Assembly (NCBI GenBank): GCA_964523375.1 | Contig: CAZFYG010000008.1 | Location: forward strand, 1 to 54,682 | Reading direction: 5' to 3' | Length of the DNA stretch: 54,682 bases | Origin: CAJQGY01 sp964523375 | Lineage (GTDB): Bacteria > Pseudomonadota > Gammaproteobacteria > Magnimaribacterales > D2472 | Part shown: in pieces, positions 42,298 to 50,768 of the stretch | Position numbering within the stretch: position 1 is the stretch's first letter | Layout: each line of letters opens with the position of its first letter | Notes under the pieces: generated by a model | What the model saw: the letters and a program-made list of their open reading frames with translations, nothing else | Database searches by the model: none | What the model was told of the DNA's origin: nothing | Translations under genes and position numbers: made by a program

Positions 42298-42912
42298 ATG
42301 CTTAAAGTTCATTTTACCCCTGGCACCAGAGCTGGGAGAGTCATATGGTTATTGGAAGAATTGGAGTTAGAGTATGAAGTGAATATTATGCCCTTCACAA
42401 AAGAGGGTCTTAAATCCCCAGAGCATAGGGCAAGACACTCATTGGGACGAGTACCTGTTTTAGAAGATGGCGATATTTCAATATTTGAATCTGGAGCTAT
42501 TATTCAATATGTGCTCGAGCGTCATAAAAATGGCGGTTTAAAGCCTGAGTCTAGTTCAAATAACTTTCCTTATTATCTGCAGTGGTTTCATTATTGCGAA
42601 GGTATGGTAATGCCCCCAATGAATCAAATAGTTGTTCAGACAATTTTGTTGCCTGCGGATAGAAAAGATGAAAATGTTTTAAGACAAGCGCAAAATTTAT
42701 TAACAAAGTCATTGGCTCCAGTTAATGAGAATCTTGCAAATAAAGAATATTTGATAGGCAATTTTTCAGCAGCAGATCTTATGCTTGGGCATTCATGCTT
42801 TATGGCAAATAGACTTGGCTGTGTTCCAGATGAGATGGAAAATATTAAGAAATATGTAAGAAATATTGAGGCAAGGCCAGCATTTCAAAAAGCAATTACT
42901 CTAGGGGAATAA
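42298..42912 (+). CDS. Glutathione S-transferase family protein
   Basis: This 204-residue protein starts LKVHFTPGTRAGRVIWLLEE, continues HSLGRVPVLEDGDISIFESG (the cis-Pro and glutathione gamma-glutamyl-binding Glu-Ser), and ends with a helical domain containing EYLIGNFSAADLMLGHSC. It is a beta/theta-like GST of normal length. Its ATG follows a good AGGGAGG ribosome-binding site. It is clearly different in sequence from the GST before it, so this is not a recent duplication. The substrate is unknown. Confidence 0.87.
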   Translation: MLKVHFTPGTRAGRVIWLLEELELEYEVNIMPFTKEGLKSPEHRARHSLGRVPVLEDGDISIFESGAIIQYVLERHKNGGLKPESSSNNFPYYLQWFHYCEGMVMPPMNQIVVQTILLPADRKDENVLRQAQNLLTKSLAPVNENLANKEYLIGNFSAADLMLGHSCFMANRLGCVPDEMENIKKYVRNIEARPAFQKAITLGE

Positions 42913-42914
42913 TT

Positions 42915-43334
42915 ATGAACTATAAGAAATTTAAAAATAGCGTGCATCCTACAAAAGATCAGATGAGTGGGTTCCTTGAAGGAAAAGATGACAAACCAAT
43001 ATCAATGATTAATCTTTTGAAATACAAAGAGAAAGCAGAATATGAAGATGGAAGAGAAACCGACCTAACAGGCGAAGAAGCATATGCAATATATGGCAAA
43101 GAGGTTATAGGTCACTTAGAGAGTGTTGGGGCTAAGTGGGTTTTTAGTGCAGATGTTACCCGTTTAATGCTTGGTGATATTGAAGAGTTATGGGACTCAG
43201 TAGCTATAGCTACATATCCAAGCAAAAAAGCTATGCTTGAAATGATAACAAAGCCCGAATACATGGAAAGTCATAAACATAGAGTTGCTGGACTTGCAGG
43301 TCAACTTAATATTGAAACAGTGGAGACTAAATAA
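42915..43334 (+). CDS. DUF1330 domain protein
   Basis: The 139-residue protein contains SMINLLKYKEKAEYEDGRE, GEEAYAIYGKEV, and WDSVAIATYPSKKAMLEMIT, followed by SHKHRVAGLAGQL. This is the ferredoxin-like alpha-beta barrel pattern of DUF1330, related to small dimeric mono-oxygenases and isomerases. No catalytic role is proven for the family. It sits 2 bases after a GST gene and 2 bases before the DUF2855 gene, so it is produced with the pathway enzymes. Confidence 0.8.
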   Translation: MNYKKFKNSVHPTKDQMSGFLEGKDDKPISMINLLKYKEKAEYEDGRETDLTGEEAYAIYGKEVIGHLESVGAKWVFSADVTRLMLGDIEELWDSVAIATYPSKKAMLEMITKPEYMESHKHRVAGLAGQLNIETVETK

Positions 43335-43336
43335 CA

Positions 43337-44434
43337 TTGAGACAACTTCAAACCTTAAAAAGTGATTTAACTAAAACTAGAATTATTGAGTCATCAGAAT
43401 CTGAAATTAACGATAATGAGATCATTGTCTCAATAGAAAATTTTGCATTCACAACCAATAACGTAACCTATGCCGTTGCTGGAGATACCATTGGTTACTG
43501 GCAATTCTTTAAAACTTTAAATGATGAAAAAAATGAATGGGGCTGCATACCAGTTTGGGGTTTTGCAAAAGTTATAAAATCAAACATAGAAGAGATAGAT
43601 ATTGGGGAGAAATTATTCGGTTACTTCCCTCCAGCAGATCTCTTACATTTAAATCCAATAAAAATAACTGATCAAGGGTTTGCTGATGGCAAAGATCACC
43701 GCAAGGAATTGCCTGCGGTATATAACAATTATGTAAGACTTTCAGGCGATCCTGATTACGATGAAACTTCTGACAATATCAGATCTCTATTATTTCCACT
43801 GCATATAACTTCTTTTTGTATATGTGATGCAATAGAAGATATGTCTTATTATGGAGCTGATCAAGTTCTTATTGTTAGCGCTTCAAGCAAAACTGCAATT
43901 GGTGTTGCTCAAGGACTAAAAGAAAACTCTGATACTCCTAATGTTGTAGGCATCACTTCAAATAAAAATTTAGATTTTGTAAAAAGTCTAGATTGTTATG
44001 ATGAAGTAATTACATATGACGATCTATCTTCTGTTAAAGAAGAGCTTAAGACTGTTATGGTTGATATGGCCGGCAGTCGCGAGATTCTTGGAACTCTTCA
44101 TGGCTCGCTTGGAGATAACATGCTTAAATGCCTTACGGTTGGAATGACCCATTGGGATAATGAGGTTACTGCAGAAGATGCCTTAGGTCAGGCAATGTTA
44201 AGAGAAAGAACAGAATTTTTCTTTGCCCCTGCTCATATTCAAAAAAGATTTAAAGACTGGGGTTATGAAGGCTATACCCAAAAAACTAATGAATTTATGA
44301 AAGCAAGATCTGATCAAAGCCTCGACTGGATGAATATTAAAGAAATTAATGGGATGGATGATTTTATCTCTACATATGAGCGGTTTGTTGATGGAGATAT
44401 AAATCCTAATGAAGGGATAATTATAAAAATTTAG
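43337..44434 (+). CDS. DUF2855 family protein (MDR-like fold)
   Basis: The 365-residue protein has NEIIVSIENFAFTTNNVTYA and VWGFAKVIKSNIEEIDIGEK, then GEKLFGYFPPADLLHL, and a middle nucleotide-binding-like stretch VLIVSASSKTAIGVAQGL. This is the DUF2855 pattern, which resembles medium-chain dehydrogenases without the zinc-site residues. A role as an NAD(P)-dependent reductase is plausible but unproven. The start is TTG at 43337; the spacing to the gene before is 2 bases, and no ATG lies near the conserved N-terminus. Confidence 0.8.
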   Translation: MRQLQTLKSDLTKTRIIESSESEINDNEIIVSIENFAFTTNNVTYAVAGDTIGYWQFFKTLNDEKNEWGCIPVWGFAKVIKSNIEEIDIGEKLFGYFPPADLLHLNPIKITDQGFADGKDHRKELPAVYNNYVRLSGDPDYDETSDNIRSLLFPLHITSFCICDAIEDMSYYGADQVLIVSASSKTAIGVAQGLKENSDTPNVVGITSNKNLDFVKSLDCYDEVITYDDLSSVKEELKTVMVDMAGSREILGTLHGSLGDNMLKCLTVGMTHWDNEVTAEDALGQAMLRERTEFFFAPAHIQKRFKDWGYEGYTQKTNEFMKARSDQSLDWMNIKEINGMDDFISTYERFVDGDINPNEGIIIKI

Positions 44435-44443
44435 GGCATAGAT

Positions 44444-45481
44444 ATGACTGAAAGAATTAAAATTTTTGGAGCAACGCCTTCTCCTTATACTCAAAAAATG
44501 CTCTCTGTATTCAGATACAGACATATTCCATATACAGTTCATAATGGAGATATTGCTAATAAGATTGCTAAACTTGGAGTAGAAGTCCCAAAGCCTGTCT
44601 TGCTTCCAACACTCTTGCTAAAAGATGCTGCTGGTGAGCTTGTTGCAACAACTGATTCAACTCCAATAATTAAAAGATTAGAAAATGAATTTAAAGAAAG
44701 AGGGATAATCCCAGATGACCCTGCGCTCGCTTTTATAAATTATTTACTTGAAGATTTTGGTGATGAATGGGTAACAAAATATATGTTTCACTATAGGTGG
44801 TATTTCGAAGAGGATGCTGATATTGCTGGGACAATTCTTCCTTTAGTGGACTTAGCAATAAATACTCCCAATGAATTACATTCTCAATACAAAGAATTTA
44901 TCGCTAAAAGGCAGATAGACAGGTTATGGGTTGTAGGATCAAATGATGAAACTGCCGAGCTTATTGATTTAAGTTATAAGAGATTTTTAAAATTAATGGA
45001 AGAGCATTTATTAGTAAGTCCTTTCCTGTTGGGAAATAAGCCTTCTTCTTCAGATTTTTCTTTTTATGGCCAACTAACACAGCTGGTAAGATTTGATCCA
45101 ACCCCAAGAAAACTAGCCTATGAGTACTCATCTAGAACTGTTGCCTGGGTTGATATTTTAGAAGACCTGTCTGGACATGATGTAGAAAATACCTCATGGA
45201 CTTCTTTGGAAGAGAGTCCAGATACATTAAAGAACATTCTAAAAGAAGTTGGAAAAATGTATGTACCTGCATTATTAGCTAATGCTGATGCATTAATTAA
45301 AGGAGCAGAAATTTGGGAAGCTGAAATTGATGGTGCTATGTGGAAACAAAAAACTTTTAACTATCAAGGCAAATGTCTAGCCTGGATAAAAGAAGAGTTT
45401 GATGCTCTAAATAAAGATGATAAGTTAAGAGTAAAAGAGTACCTTCAAGGAACAGGATGCGAAATATTATTAGGAGAATAA
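44444..45481 (+). CDS. Large glutathione S-transferase-like protein
   Basis: The 345-residue protein has an N-terminal GST domain (KIFGATPSPYTQKMLSVFRY, PTLLLKDAAGELVATTDSTP with the glutathione-site Asp-Ser, IIKRLENEF). A long C-terminal region follows, with NYLLEDFGDEWVTKYMFHYR and LLGNKPSSSDFSFYGQLTQL. Ordinary GSTs are about 200-230 residues; the extra 110 residues (AYEYSSRTVAWVDILEDLSG onward) form a tail that I cannot assign. A Ser-Pro-Tyr-Thr motif in place of a Cys suggests GST rather than glutaredoxin chemistry. It is the third GST-like protein of the operon. Confidence 0.75.
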   Translation: MTERIKIFGATPSPYTQKMLSVFRYRHIPYTVHNGDIANKIAKLGVEVPKPVLLPTLLLKDAAGELVATTDSTPIIKRLENEFKERGIIPDDPALAFINYLLEDFGDEWVTKYMFHYRWYFEEDADIAGTILPLVDLAINTPNELHSQYKEFIAKRQIDRLWVVGSNDETAELIDLSYKRFLKLMEEHLLVSPFLLGNKPSSSDFSFYGQLTQLVRFDPTPRKLAYEYSSRTVAWVDILEDLSGHDVENTSWTSLEESPDTLKNILKEVGKMYVPALLANADALIKGAEIWEAEIDGAMWKQKTFNYQGKCLAWIKEEFDALNKDDKLRVKEYLQGTGCEILLGE

Positions 45482-45482
45482 T

Positions 45483-46271
45483 ATGAAAATTGAAAACAAA
45501 AGAGTTGTTGTTACTGGCGCTGCAAGTGGAATCGGAAAAGCTTTATGCGAAGAGTTTTATGCTTCAGGAGCTAAATCAATTGTTTGTGTTGATATGAATA
45601 TTGAAGGTGCTAAAGAGACTGCTGATAGTGTTAATGGGCTAGCAGTAAGCGCTGATGTTTCAAATGAGAAAGATATTATTAATGTTATTGAAAAAGCAAA
45701 TGATTATTCAGGTGGTATTGATATTTTTTGTTCAAATGCTGGGATTGGAGGCAAGCCTGGTTTTTTTGAAGCAGCCCCATCTGATTGGGAAATGATTTGG
45801 GGTGTGAATGTTCAGTCTCATATTCATGCTGCAAAACATGTTTTACCACAAATGATTGAACGCGGGGAAGGATATTTAATGAACACATCCTCTGCGGCCG
45901 GTCTATTAACACAACTTGGAGCAGCTGGATATGCAGTAACAAAAGCAGCAGCAGTAAGCTTCGCTGAATGGATAAAAATTACATATGGTGATAAAGGTAT
46001 AGGTGTGTCTTGCTTGTGCCCTCAGGCTGTGAGAACTGCAATGACTGCTAATGGTCCAGGGGTTGCTGGGGTTGATGGAATGATGGAGGCTGATGTTGTC
46101 GCTAAAGATGTCCTCAATGCAATTGAAGAAGAAAGATTTCTTGTAACACCTCATGATGAGGTTCTTGAGTATGTTAAGAGAAAAGGTAATGACAGAGATA
46201 GGTGGATAACTGGAATGCAAAGGCTACAAAAACAATATGAAGATTTTTTAACACCCATGGAGGAGGATTAA
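45483..46271 (+). CDS. Short-chain dehydrogenase/reductase
   Basis: The 262-residue classical SDR has the cofactor motif VVVTGAASGIGKALCEEF, NAG in DIFCSNAGIGG, the catalytic Ser in MNTSSAAGLL, and YxxxK in GYAVTKAAAVSFAEW. The acidic residue after the second strand (VCVDMNIEGAKE) favours NAD over NADP. It lies 1 base after the large GST gene. In the operon it probably oxidises an alcohol, for example the product of the dehalogenase or the sulfatase; that is inferred. Confidence 0.88.
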   Translation: MKIENKRVVVTGAASGIGKALCEEFYASGAKSIVCVDMNIEGAKETADSVNGLAVSADVSNEKDIINVIEKANDYSGGIDIFCSNAGIGGKPGFFEAAPSDWEMIWGVNVQSHIHAAKHVLPQMIERGEGYLMNTSSAAGLLTQLGAAGYAVTKAAAVSFAEWIKITYGDKGIGVSCLCPQAVRTAMTANGPGVAGVDGMMEADVVAKDVLNAIEEERFLVTPHDEVLEYVKRKGNDRDRWITGMQRLQKQYEDFLTPMEED

Positions 46272-46276
46272 ATATT

Positions 46277-47245
46277 ATGAAAACTAAAATAACAGAACTA
46301 TTTGGAATTGAGCATCCTATTATTCAAGGAGGCATGCATCACGTTGGATTTGCAGAATTGGCCGCTGCGGTATCAAATGCCGGAGGTCTTGGAACAATAA
46401 CAGGGCTTACCCAAGGCACACCTGAGAAACTAGCAAACGAGATTGCAAGATGTCAGAATATGACTGATAAGCCATTTGCTGTTAATTTAACCTTTCTTCC
46501 TTCTCTTACACCGCCAGATTACCCAGGCTTAGTAAAGGTAATTATAGATGCAGGGGTCCCAGTTGTTGAAACTGCCGGTAGAAACCCTGCTGCATATCTC
46601 CCAACTCTTAAAGATGCTGGGATTAAAGTTATTCACAAATGCACCTCTGTAAGACATTCACTTAAAGCTCAGTCTATTGGATGCGATGCTGTATCTGTTG
46701 ATGGTTTTGAGTGCGGAGGTCATCCGGGAGAAGATGACATTCCTAACTTCATATTGCTGCCAAGAGCTGCTGATGAGCTAGAAATACCATTCGTTGCCTC
46801 AGGAGGCATGGCTGATGCAAGAAGTCTTGTAGCTGCTATGGCTTTAGGTGCAGAAGGTATGAATATGGGAACAAGGTTTATTGCCACACAGGACGCTCCT
46901 GTTCATCAGAATGTTAAAGAAGCTATTGTTAACGCAACTGAATTAGATACCAGGCTCATTATGAGATCACTTACAAATACAGAAAGAGTCCTCAACAATG
47001 GTGCGGTAGAAAGACTCATGGAAAAAGAAAAGGCCTTGGGCGATAAATTAAGGTTTGAAGATATCGTTGATGAAGTCGCTGGAGTTTATCCAAAAATTAT
47101 GCATGAAGGCACAATGGAGGCCGGGGCTTGGTCATGCGGAATGGTTGCAGGTCTTGTTAATGACATACCAACTGTTGATGGGCTGATTTCCAAAATCATG
47201 AAAGACGCTGAAGATATTATTCAATCAAGATTAAGTAAATTTTAG
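46277..47245 (+). CDS. Nitronate monooxygenase / 2-nitropropane-dioxygenase-like FMN protein
   Basis: The 322-residue TIM-barrel flavoprotein starts ITELFGIEHPIIQGGMHHVG and has AAAVSNAGGLGTITGL, GFECGGHPGEDDIPNF, and IPFVASGGMADARSLVAAMA with the phosphate-binding ALGAEGMNMGTRF. These are nitronate monooxygenase/FabK-like motifs. Many proteins in this family act on compounds other than nitroalkanes, so the exact substrate is open. It is the last gene of the eleven-gene operon and its end overlaps the converging kinase gene by 4 bases. Confidence 0.87.
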   Translation: MKTKITELFGIEHPIIQGGMHHVGFAELAAAVSNAGGLGTITGLTQGTPEKLANEIARCQNMTDKPFAVNLTFLPSLTPPDYPGLVKVIIDAGVPVVETAGRNPAAYLPTLKDAGIKVIHKCTSVRHSLKAQSIGCDAVSVDGFECGGHPGEDDIPNFILLPRAADELEIPFVASGGMADARSLVAAMALGAEGMNMGTRFIATQDAPVHQNVKEAIVNATELDTRLIMRSLTNTERVLNNGAVERLMEKEKALGDKLRFEDIVDEVAGVYPKIMHEGTMEAGAWSCGMVAGLVNDIPTVDGLISKIMKDAEDIIQSRLSKF

Positions 47246-48006
47246 ACCAAGATTTTTATTGATTCTTCCCAGGCTTTCTCAGTTAGCTTAACAAGCCTAA
47301 TAAACTGATCAAGCCTGTTTAAATCAAGATTAAAGTCATCGCCATACCCTTTCAAAAATGACTTTGTACTAATTTCATCTAATTGAAAAGTAGAAAATAT
47401 TGTTGCTAAGTCAAAATATGGATCATTGAGGCATGCATACTCCCAGTCCAATAATACTATTGAACCGTTCATTAAGATGTTGGGTTTTGTTAGGTCATTG
47501 TGGCAAAGCTTAAATTGTGTATTTTTATTATATAAAGTATTTATTAATACATTCATTTCATCCAAAAGGCTTGAATTTGAGCTCTCCGAGATAATATTTT
47601 TATATGTTTCAATTGAATGAAGGAAGTTAAATTTTTCTATACTCTCCGTCGAGAAACTATGCACTTTTCTTACTTGACTACCAAGTGCAGCTAATATCCC
47701 TTCATGTTTATCAGAAATAATATCTATTTCTACTCCATCCATGTAACGCCAGATCATGATTCCATTTTTATGGTCTGAATATAGAATTTGTGGAGATAAG
47801 CTTAGGTCTTTTATTCTGTCTAAAATGCTGACCTCCCTCTCTCTATTTAGATTAAGGCCTTTGGATAATGGCATATCTTTTCTTAAAATTGATTTAATGC
47901 CATCAAATTTACACAAATAAATTTTAGAGATTTCATCAAACTTTATTAGCTCTGTAATAGAAATTCTATTTCCTAACTTTCTTAAATCAATAAATTCTTT
48001 ATCCAT
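47242..48006 (-). CDS. Choline-kinase/APH-fold small-molecule kinase, probable thiamin kinase
   Basis: The 254-residue protein has the phosphotransferase catalytic loop LCHNDLTKPNILMNG (Asp of HND) and the metal-binding IVLLDWEYACLNDPYFDLA. Family members phosphorylate choline, thiamin or aminoglycosides. It is the third gene after a TPP riboswitch and overlaps a PnuC-type transporter by 8 bases. PnuC carriers work by facilitated diffusion and need a kinase to trap the vitamin, so thiamin kinase (ThiK-like) is the best guess. The role rests on context rather than on a unique motif. Confidence 0.72.
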   Translation of the reverse strand: MDKEFIDLRKLGNRISITELIKFDEISKIYLCKFDGIKSILRKDMPLSKGLNLNREREVSILDRIKDLSLSPQILYSDHKNGIMIWRYMDGVEIDIISDKHEGILAALGSQVRKVHSFSTESIEKFNFLHSIETYKNIISESSNSSLLDEMNVLINTLYNKNTQFKLCHNDLTKPNILMNGSIVLLDWEYACLNDPYFDLATIFSTFQLDEISTKSFLKGYGDDFNLDLNRLDQFIRLVKLTEKAWEESIKILV

Positions 48007-48568
48007 CTTGTTGTTCTTTTATAGCCACCCAAGAACGATAACCAAAAAAGATAATTATCAAATAAATAGCGAAAAGGAATGATGTGAAATAGAGATCTCT
48101 GGAGGCAAATAAAAAGACTGAAATGAAATCAATTACGAACCAGTAAACCCAATTTTCTAGTACTTTTTTTGCCACCATGTAAGTTGCTATCACAGCCCCC
48201 CAAGATGTAAATGCATCAATAAATGGAAATACTGCATTGGTAAAGCGGTTGAGAAAATACCCTGAGCTCAGGGATAAAATCAATACTAGGCTTATTGCAA
48301 AAATATGCTTTTGCAAAACCCAGGTTCTAACATACAAGTTTTCTGATTTTATTCCTGAATTGCGCCACTGACTCAAACCATAAAATCCCATTGATAGATA
48401 GAAGATTTGGAGAAGAGACTCCATATACAAGCCTGCTTGATACATTACAAATAAATATAAAAGTGAGCTTAATATCCAAGCAAACCAGCAGTAAATATTT
48501 TGCTTTAAAGCTAGAAGTAAATATACAATTGCAAGAGCAGCACCTGTGCCTTCTATCAATAAAGCCAT
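47999..48568 (-). CDS. pnuT: PnuC-family vitamin transporter, probable thiamin importer (PnuT)
   Basis: The 189-residue inner-membrane protein has about seven hydrophobic helices. The family signature is near the end: ENWVYWFVIDFISVFLFASR, followed by DLYFTSFLFAIYLIIIFFGY. An earlier WILSSLLYLFVMYQAGLYMES also matches. PnuC proteins carry nicotinamide riboside, riboflavin or thiamin. The TPP riboswitch upstream of the operon points to thiamin. It lies 5 bases after the TonB receptor and overlaps the kinase gene by 8 bases. Confidence 0.85.
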   Translation of the reverse strand: MALLIEGTGAALAIVYLLLALKQNIYCWFAWILSSLLYLFVMYQAGLYMESLLQIFYLSMGFYGLSQWRNSGIKSENLYVRTWVLQKHIFAISLVLILSLSSGYFLNRFTNAVFPFIDAFTSWGAVIATYMVAKKVLENWVYWFVIDFISVFLFASRDLYFTSFLFAIYLIIIFFGYRSWVAIKEQQDG

Positions 48569-48573
48569 ACTAG

Positions 48574-50688
48574 TTAAAAATCAAACTTAATAGAGGCTCC
48601 AAAATGTCTTGGGTCTCCATGCCTTCTGTAAAGAGTATCTTCAAAATTAGGAGCCTCATTGCCAAAGTAAAATCCTCTTACAGAATAATACTTATTAAAA
48701 ATATTTTTTGCCCATAGATCAATGGTCCATTTTTTATATGTATAGCCATAGCTGCCATTAAATAAATAATATGATTTTGATTTGTTGTCATGAGAGTCGG
48801 AATAATAGAATTCATCTTTACCAACAAGTCCTAGGGATAGATATGAATTTGATGATAAATCATAGTTAATTCCAAGGCTTATGCTTGTTTTAGGCGCATG
48901 CGCTTGAGACCTACCCTCAAGATCTGGGCGTGATTTCCAATTGGTAATTTCTGTCTTCAATAAACCTATATTTGCAAATGCGCTTAATGATTCCGTTATA
49001 CCTATGTCTATTGAAGACTCAATACCAAAGTTTCTTCCTTCAGCAGCATTTTTGGTGAGGTATGAGAAGGTGTTTGGATCTGAAGGATCAACTTGTTGCG
49101 ATATTAGTACCTGCTGGTCTTCTCGAGCAGAATAAAAAGCAACAATTGAAAAGTTGAGATCCGAGGCGATGCTAGAAAAATTTACCCCTATATCATAATT
49201 GATTAAAAACTCCGGATCATAAATCAGGTCATCTTGTAGGCTATCACCTTCCAATCCTAAGCCAATATTGAATCCACCTTGCTTATAACCCTTAGAGAGG
49301 CTTCCAAAAATTACTGTTTCTTCATTAAGAGACTTTGAAATGGAAATTTTGCCTCCCGACATAGAGTTAGACGGGTTAAATGATTCATCATTATTATCAT
49401 TGTATTTAGATTTCCAATTTTCATCTCTTAAGCCAATTGAAAGTTTTAAAGAATCAGTTAATAAAAAATCGATGCTGCCATATAAAGCTAAATTTTTTGA
49501 AGAATACTCGCTGGAAAAGAAGTCATTGCTTAAATATGGGCCAAATGGATCAGATGGATCGCCGTAGGCACCATCATCATATCTGTCATTTCCTTCTTTT
49601 AGTTTTAAAGCATTAACACCCAGAACCCATTCAATTGGCGTGCTTAAAAAGTAATTTAACTCATTAGATACCAGTCTAATTTCCTGTCCATAGGATCGTC
49701 TTTCTCTAAAAGTTTCAGAAAAATAATCATAAGTATATGGCGCATGGGATTGCTCATTTCCCCAATCAGCATCATAGCTAAAGACAACATAAGTATCTGT
49801 ATAGCTAGAAAAACTTTGAAGTTCAAAAGTTTTAAATTCTAAATAATATTTAACTCCGAAGGTCTTTGTTCTTTGCGAGTCCATTCCAGGTCTATCAGAA
49901 AGAGTGTTTAAGCTCCCATCTATAGTCCAGATATCTGCTGGGTCATCTAAATCGATATCTGATATAAGGAATTTTAGTTTCGAATTTTTAGCTAAATCCC
50001 AATCAACCTTAAGTCTTAGCGAGGTTTCATCTTTTTTAGATGTATCAGATTTATTGAGAAAAATATTTTTTCTAAACCCATCTGAGTAGTCTTTTCTTAT
50101 AGCTAATCTATATTTGATATCTTTGTTATCTGATAGCGGTCCTCCAAATGCAACTCCAGAACTTCTAGTCCCATAAGTGCCTATCATGATTTCAGATGTG
50201 CCCTCAAATTCCTCAGTAGGGTCTTTAGTTTTTATGTATATAAGTCCAGCTAATGCATTTGCTCCTATTCTTGAGCCCTGTGGCCCCCTGTAAACCTCTA
50301 TTTGATCTACATCAAAGGTTGTAGCAATACCTCCCTGACCAGAATAGTCTATGTCATCAATCAAGAATCCTACAGATGTGTTGGGAGTTCCTTGATATCC
50401 AGATCTTTCACCAATACCTCTAATTTGAAAATATCTTGCCCTAGAATCACTTGCTGAAAAGTTTAGATTCGGTATTAAGTAAGAAAGGCTCTCAAAATTC
50501 TTAATTGGTTCATTTTTTAAAAGCTCTTTGTTTAATATAATTACACTCGAATCTTCTTCAACAACTTTTGCCTCTCGCCAGTTTGCCTCTACAACGATTT
50601 CATCTATCTCTTCTGCAAGAGAAGAGTTAAAGAAAAATAAAAATATGAATGAGTAAAAAAAAGATCTTTTAAAATGTAAGTGTTCCAT
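48574..50688 (-). CDS. TonB-dependent outer-membrane receptor, probable thiamin uptake
   Basis: The 704-residue protein has a signal peptide (about 1-25, FFFNSSLA), a likely TonB box EIDEIVVEA just after it, and a plug domain (NFESLSYLIPNLNF, RYFQIRGIGERSG, DQIEVYRGPQGSRIGANALA). A 22-strand barrel follows, with the usual aromatic end ASIKFDF. It sits directly behind a TPP riboswitch and in front of a PnuC-type carrier. So it probably brings thiamin or a precursor across the outer membrane, powered by TonB-ExbBD encoded elsewhere. The ribosome-binding site GGAGG lies in the 3' end of the riboswitch. Confidence 0.9.
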   Translation of the reverse strand: MEHLHFKRSFFYSFIFLFFFNSSLAEEIDEIVVEANWREAKVVEEDSSVIILNKELLKNEPIKNFESLSYLIPNLNFSASDSRARYFQIRGIGERSGYQGTPNTSVGFLIDDIDYSGQGGIATTFDVDQIEVYRGPQGSRIGANALAGLIYIKTKDPTEEFEGTSEIMIGTYGTRSSGVAFGGPLSDNKDIKYRLAIRKDYSDGFRKNIFLNKSDTSKKDETSLRLKVDWDLAKNSKLKFLISDIDLDDPADIWTIDGSLNTLSDRPGMDSQRTKTFGVKYYLEFKTFELQSFSSYTDTYVVFSYDADWGNEQSHAPYTYDYFSETFRERRSYGQEIRLVSNELNYFLSTPIEWVLGVNALKLKEGNDRYDDGAYGDPSDPFGPYLSNDFFSSEYSSKNLALYGSIDFLLTDSLKLSIGLRDENWKSKYNDNNDESFNPSNSMSGGKISISKSLNEETVIFGSLSKGYKQGGFNIGLGLEGDSLQDDLIYDPEFLINYDIGVNFSSIASDLNFSIVAFYSAREDQQVLISQQVDPSDPNTFSYLTKNAAEGRNFGIESSIDIGITESLSAFANIGLLKTEITNWKSRPDLEGRSQAHAPKTSISLGINYDLSSNSYLSLGLVGKDEFYYSDSHDNKSKSYYLFNGSYGYTYKKWTIDLWAKNIFNKYYSVRGFYFGNEAPNFEDTLYRRHGDPRHFGASIKFDF

Positions 50689-50692
50689 GTAA

Positions 50693-50768
50693 TTCCTCCG
50701 CCATTATTGTATGGATCAGGTTCAAAGGGTTTCAAATGATCTCAGGTCTTTCGACCACCCCTTTACAG
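50693..50768 (-). ncRNA. Thiamin pyrophosphate (TPP) riboswitch
   Basis: On the minus strand the leader reads AAAGGGGTGG, then the hairpin GGTCGAAAGACC (a GAAA-capped stem, 50756-50745), CTGAGA (50745-50740), and ACCCTTTGAACCTGATC (50730-50714). After these come AATGGCGGAGGAA and the ATG at 50688. These are the conserved THI-box blocks in the right order. GGAGG at the 3' end is also the ribosome-binding site of the TonB receptor. TGTAA in the 5' part can pair with TTACA at the start codon as P1. Ligand binding would therefore hide the start site: control is probably at translation. Confidence 0.93.

Noticed and set aside
41605..45481. Three GST genes as a recent tandem duplication
   Set aside because: Their sequences and lengths (226, 204 and 345 residues) differ strongly, so they are not recent copies.
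36999..47245. Horizontal-transfer island with odd base use
   Set aside because: Base composition looks like that of neighbours, and no tRNA, integrase or flanking repeats are seen; transfer is possible but not supported here.
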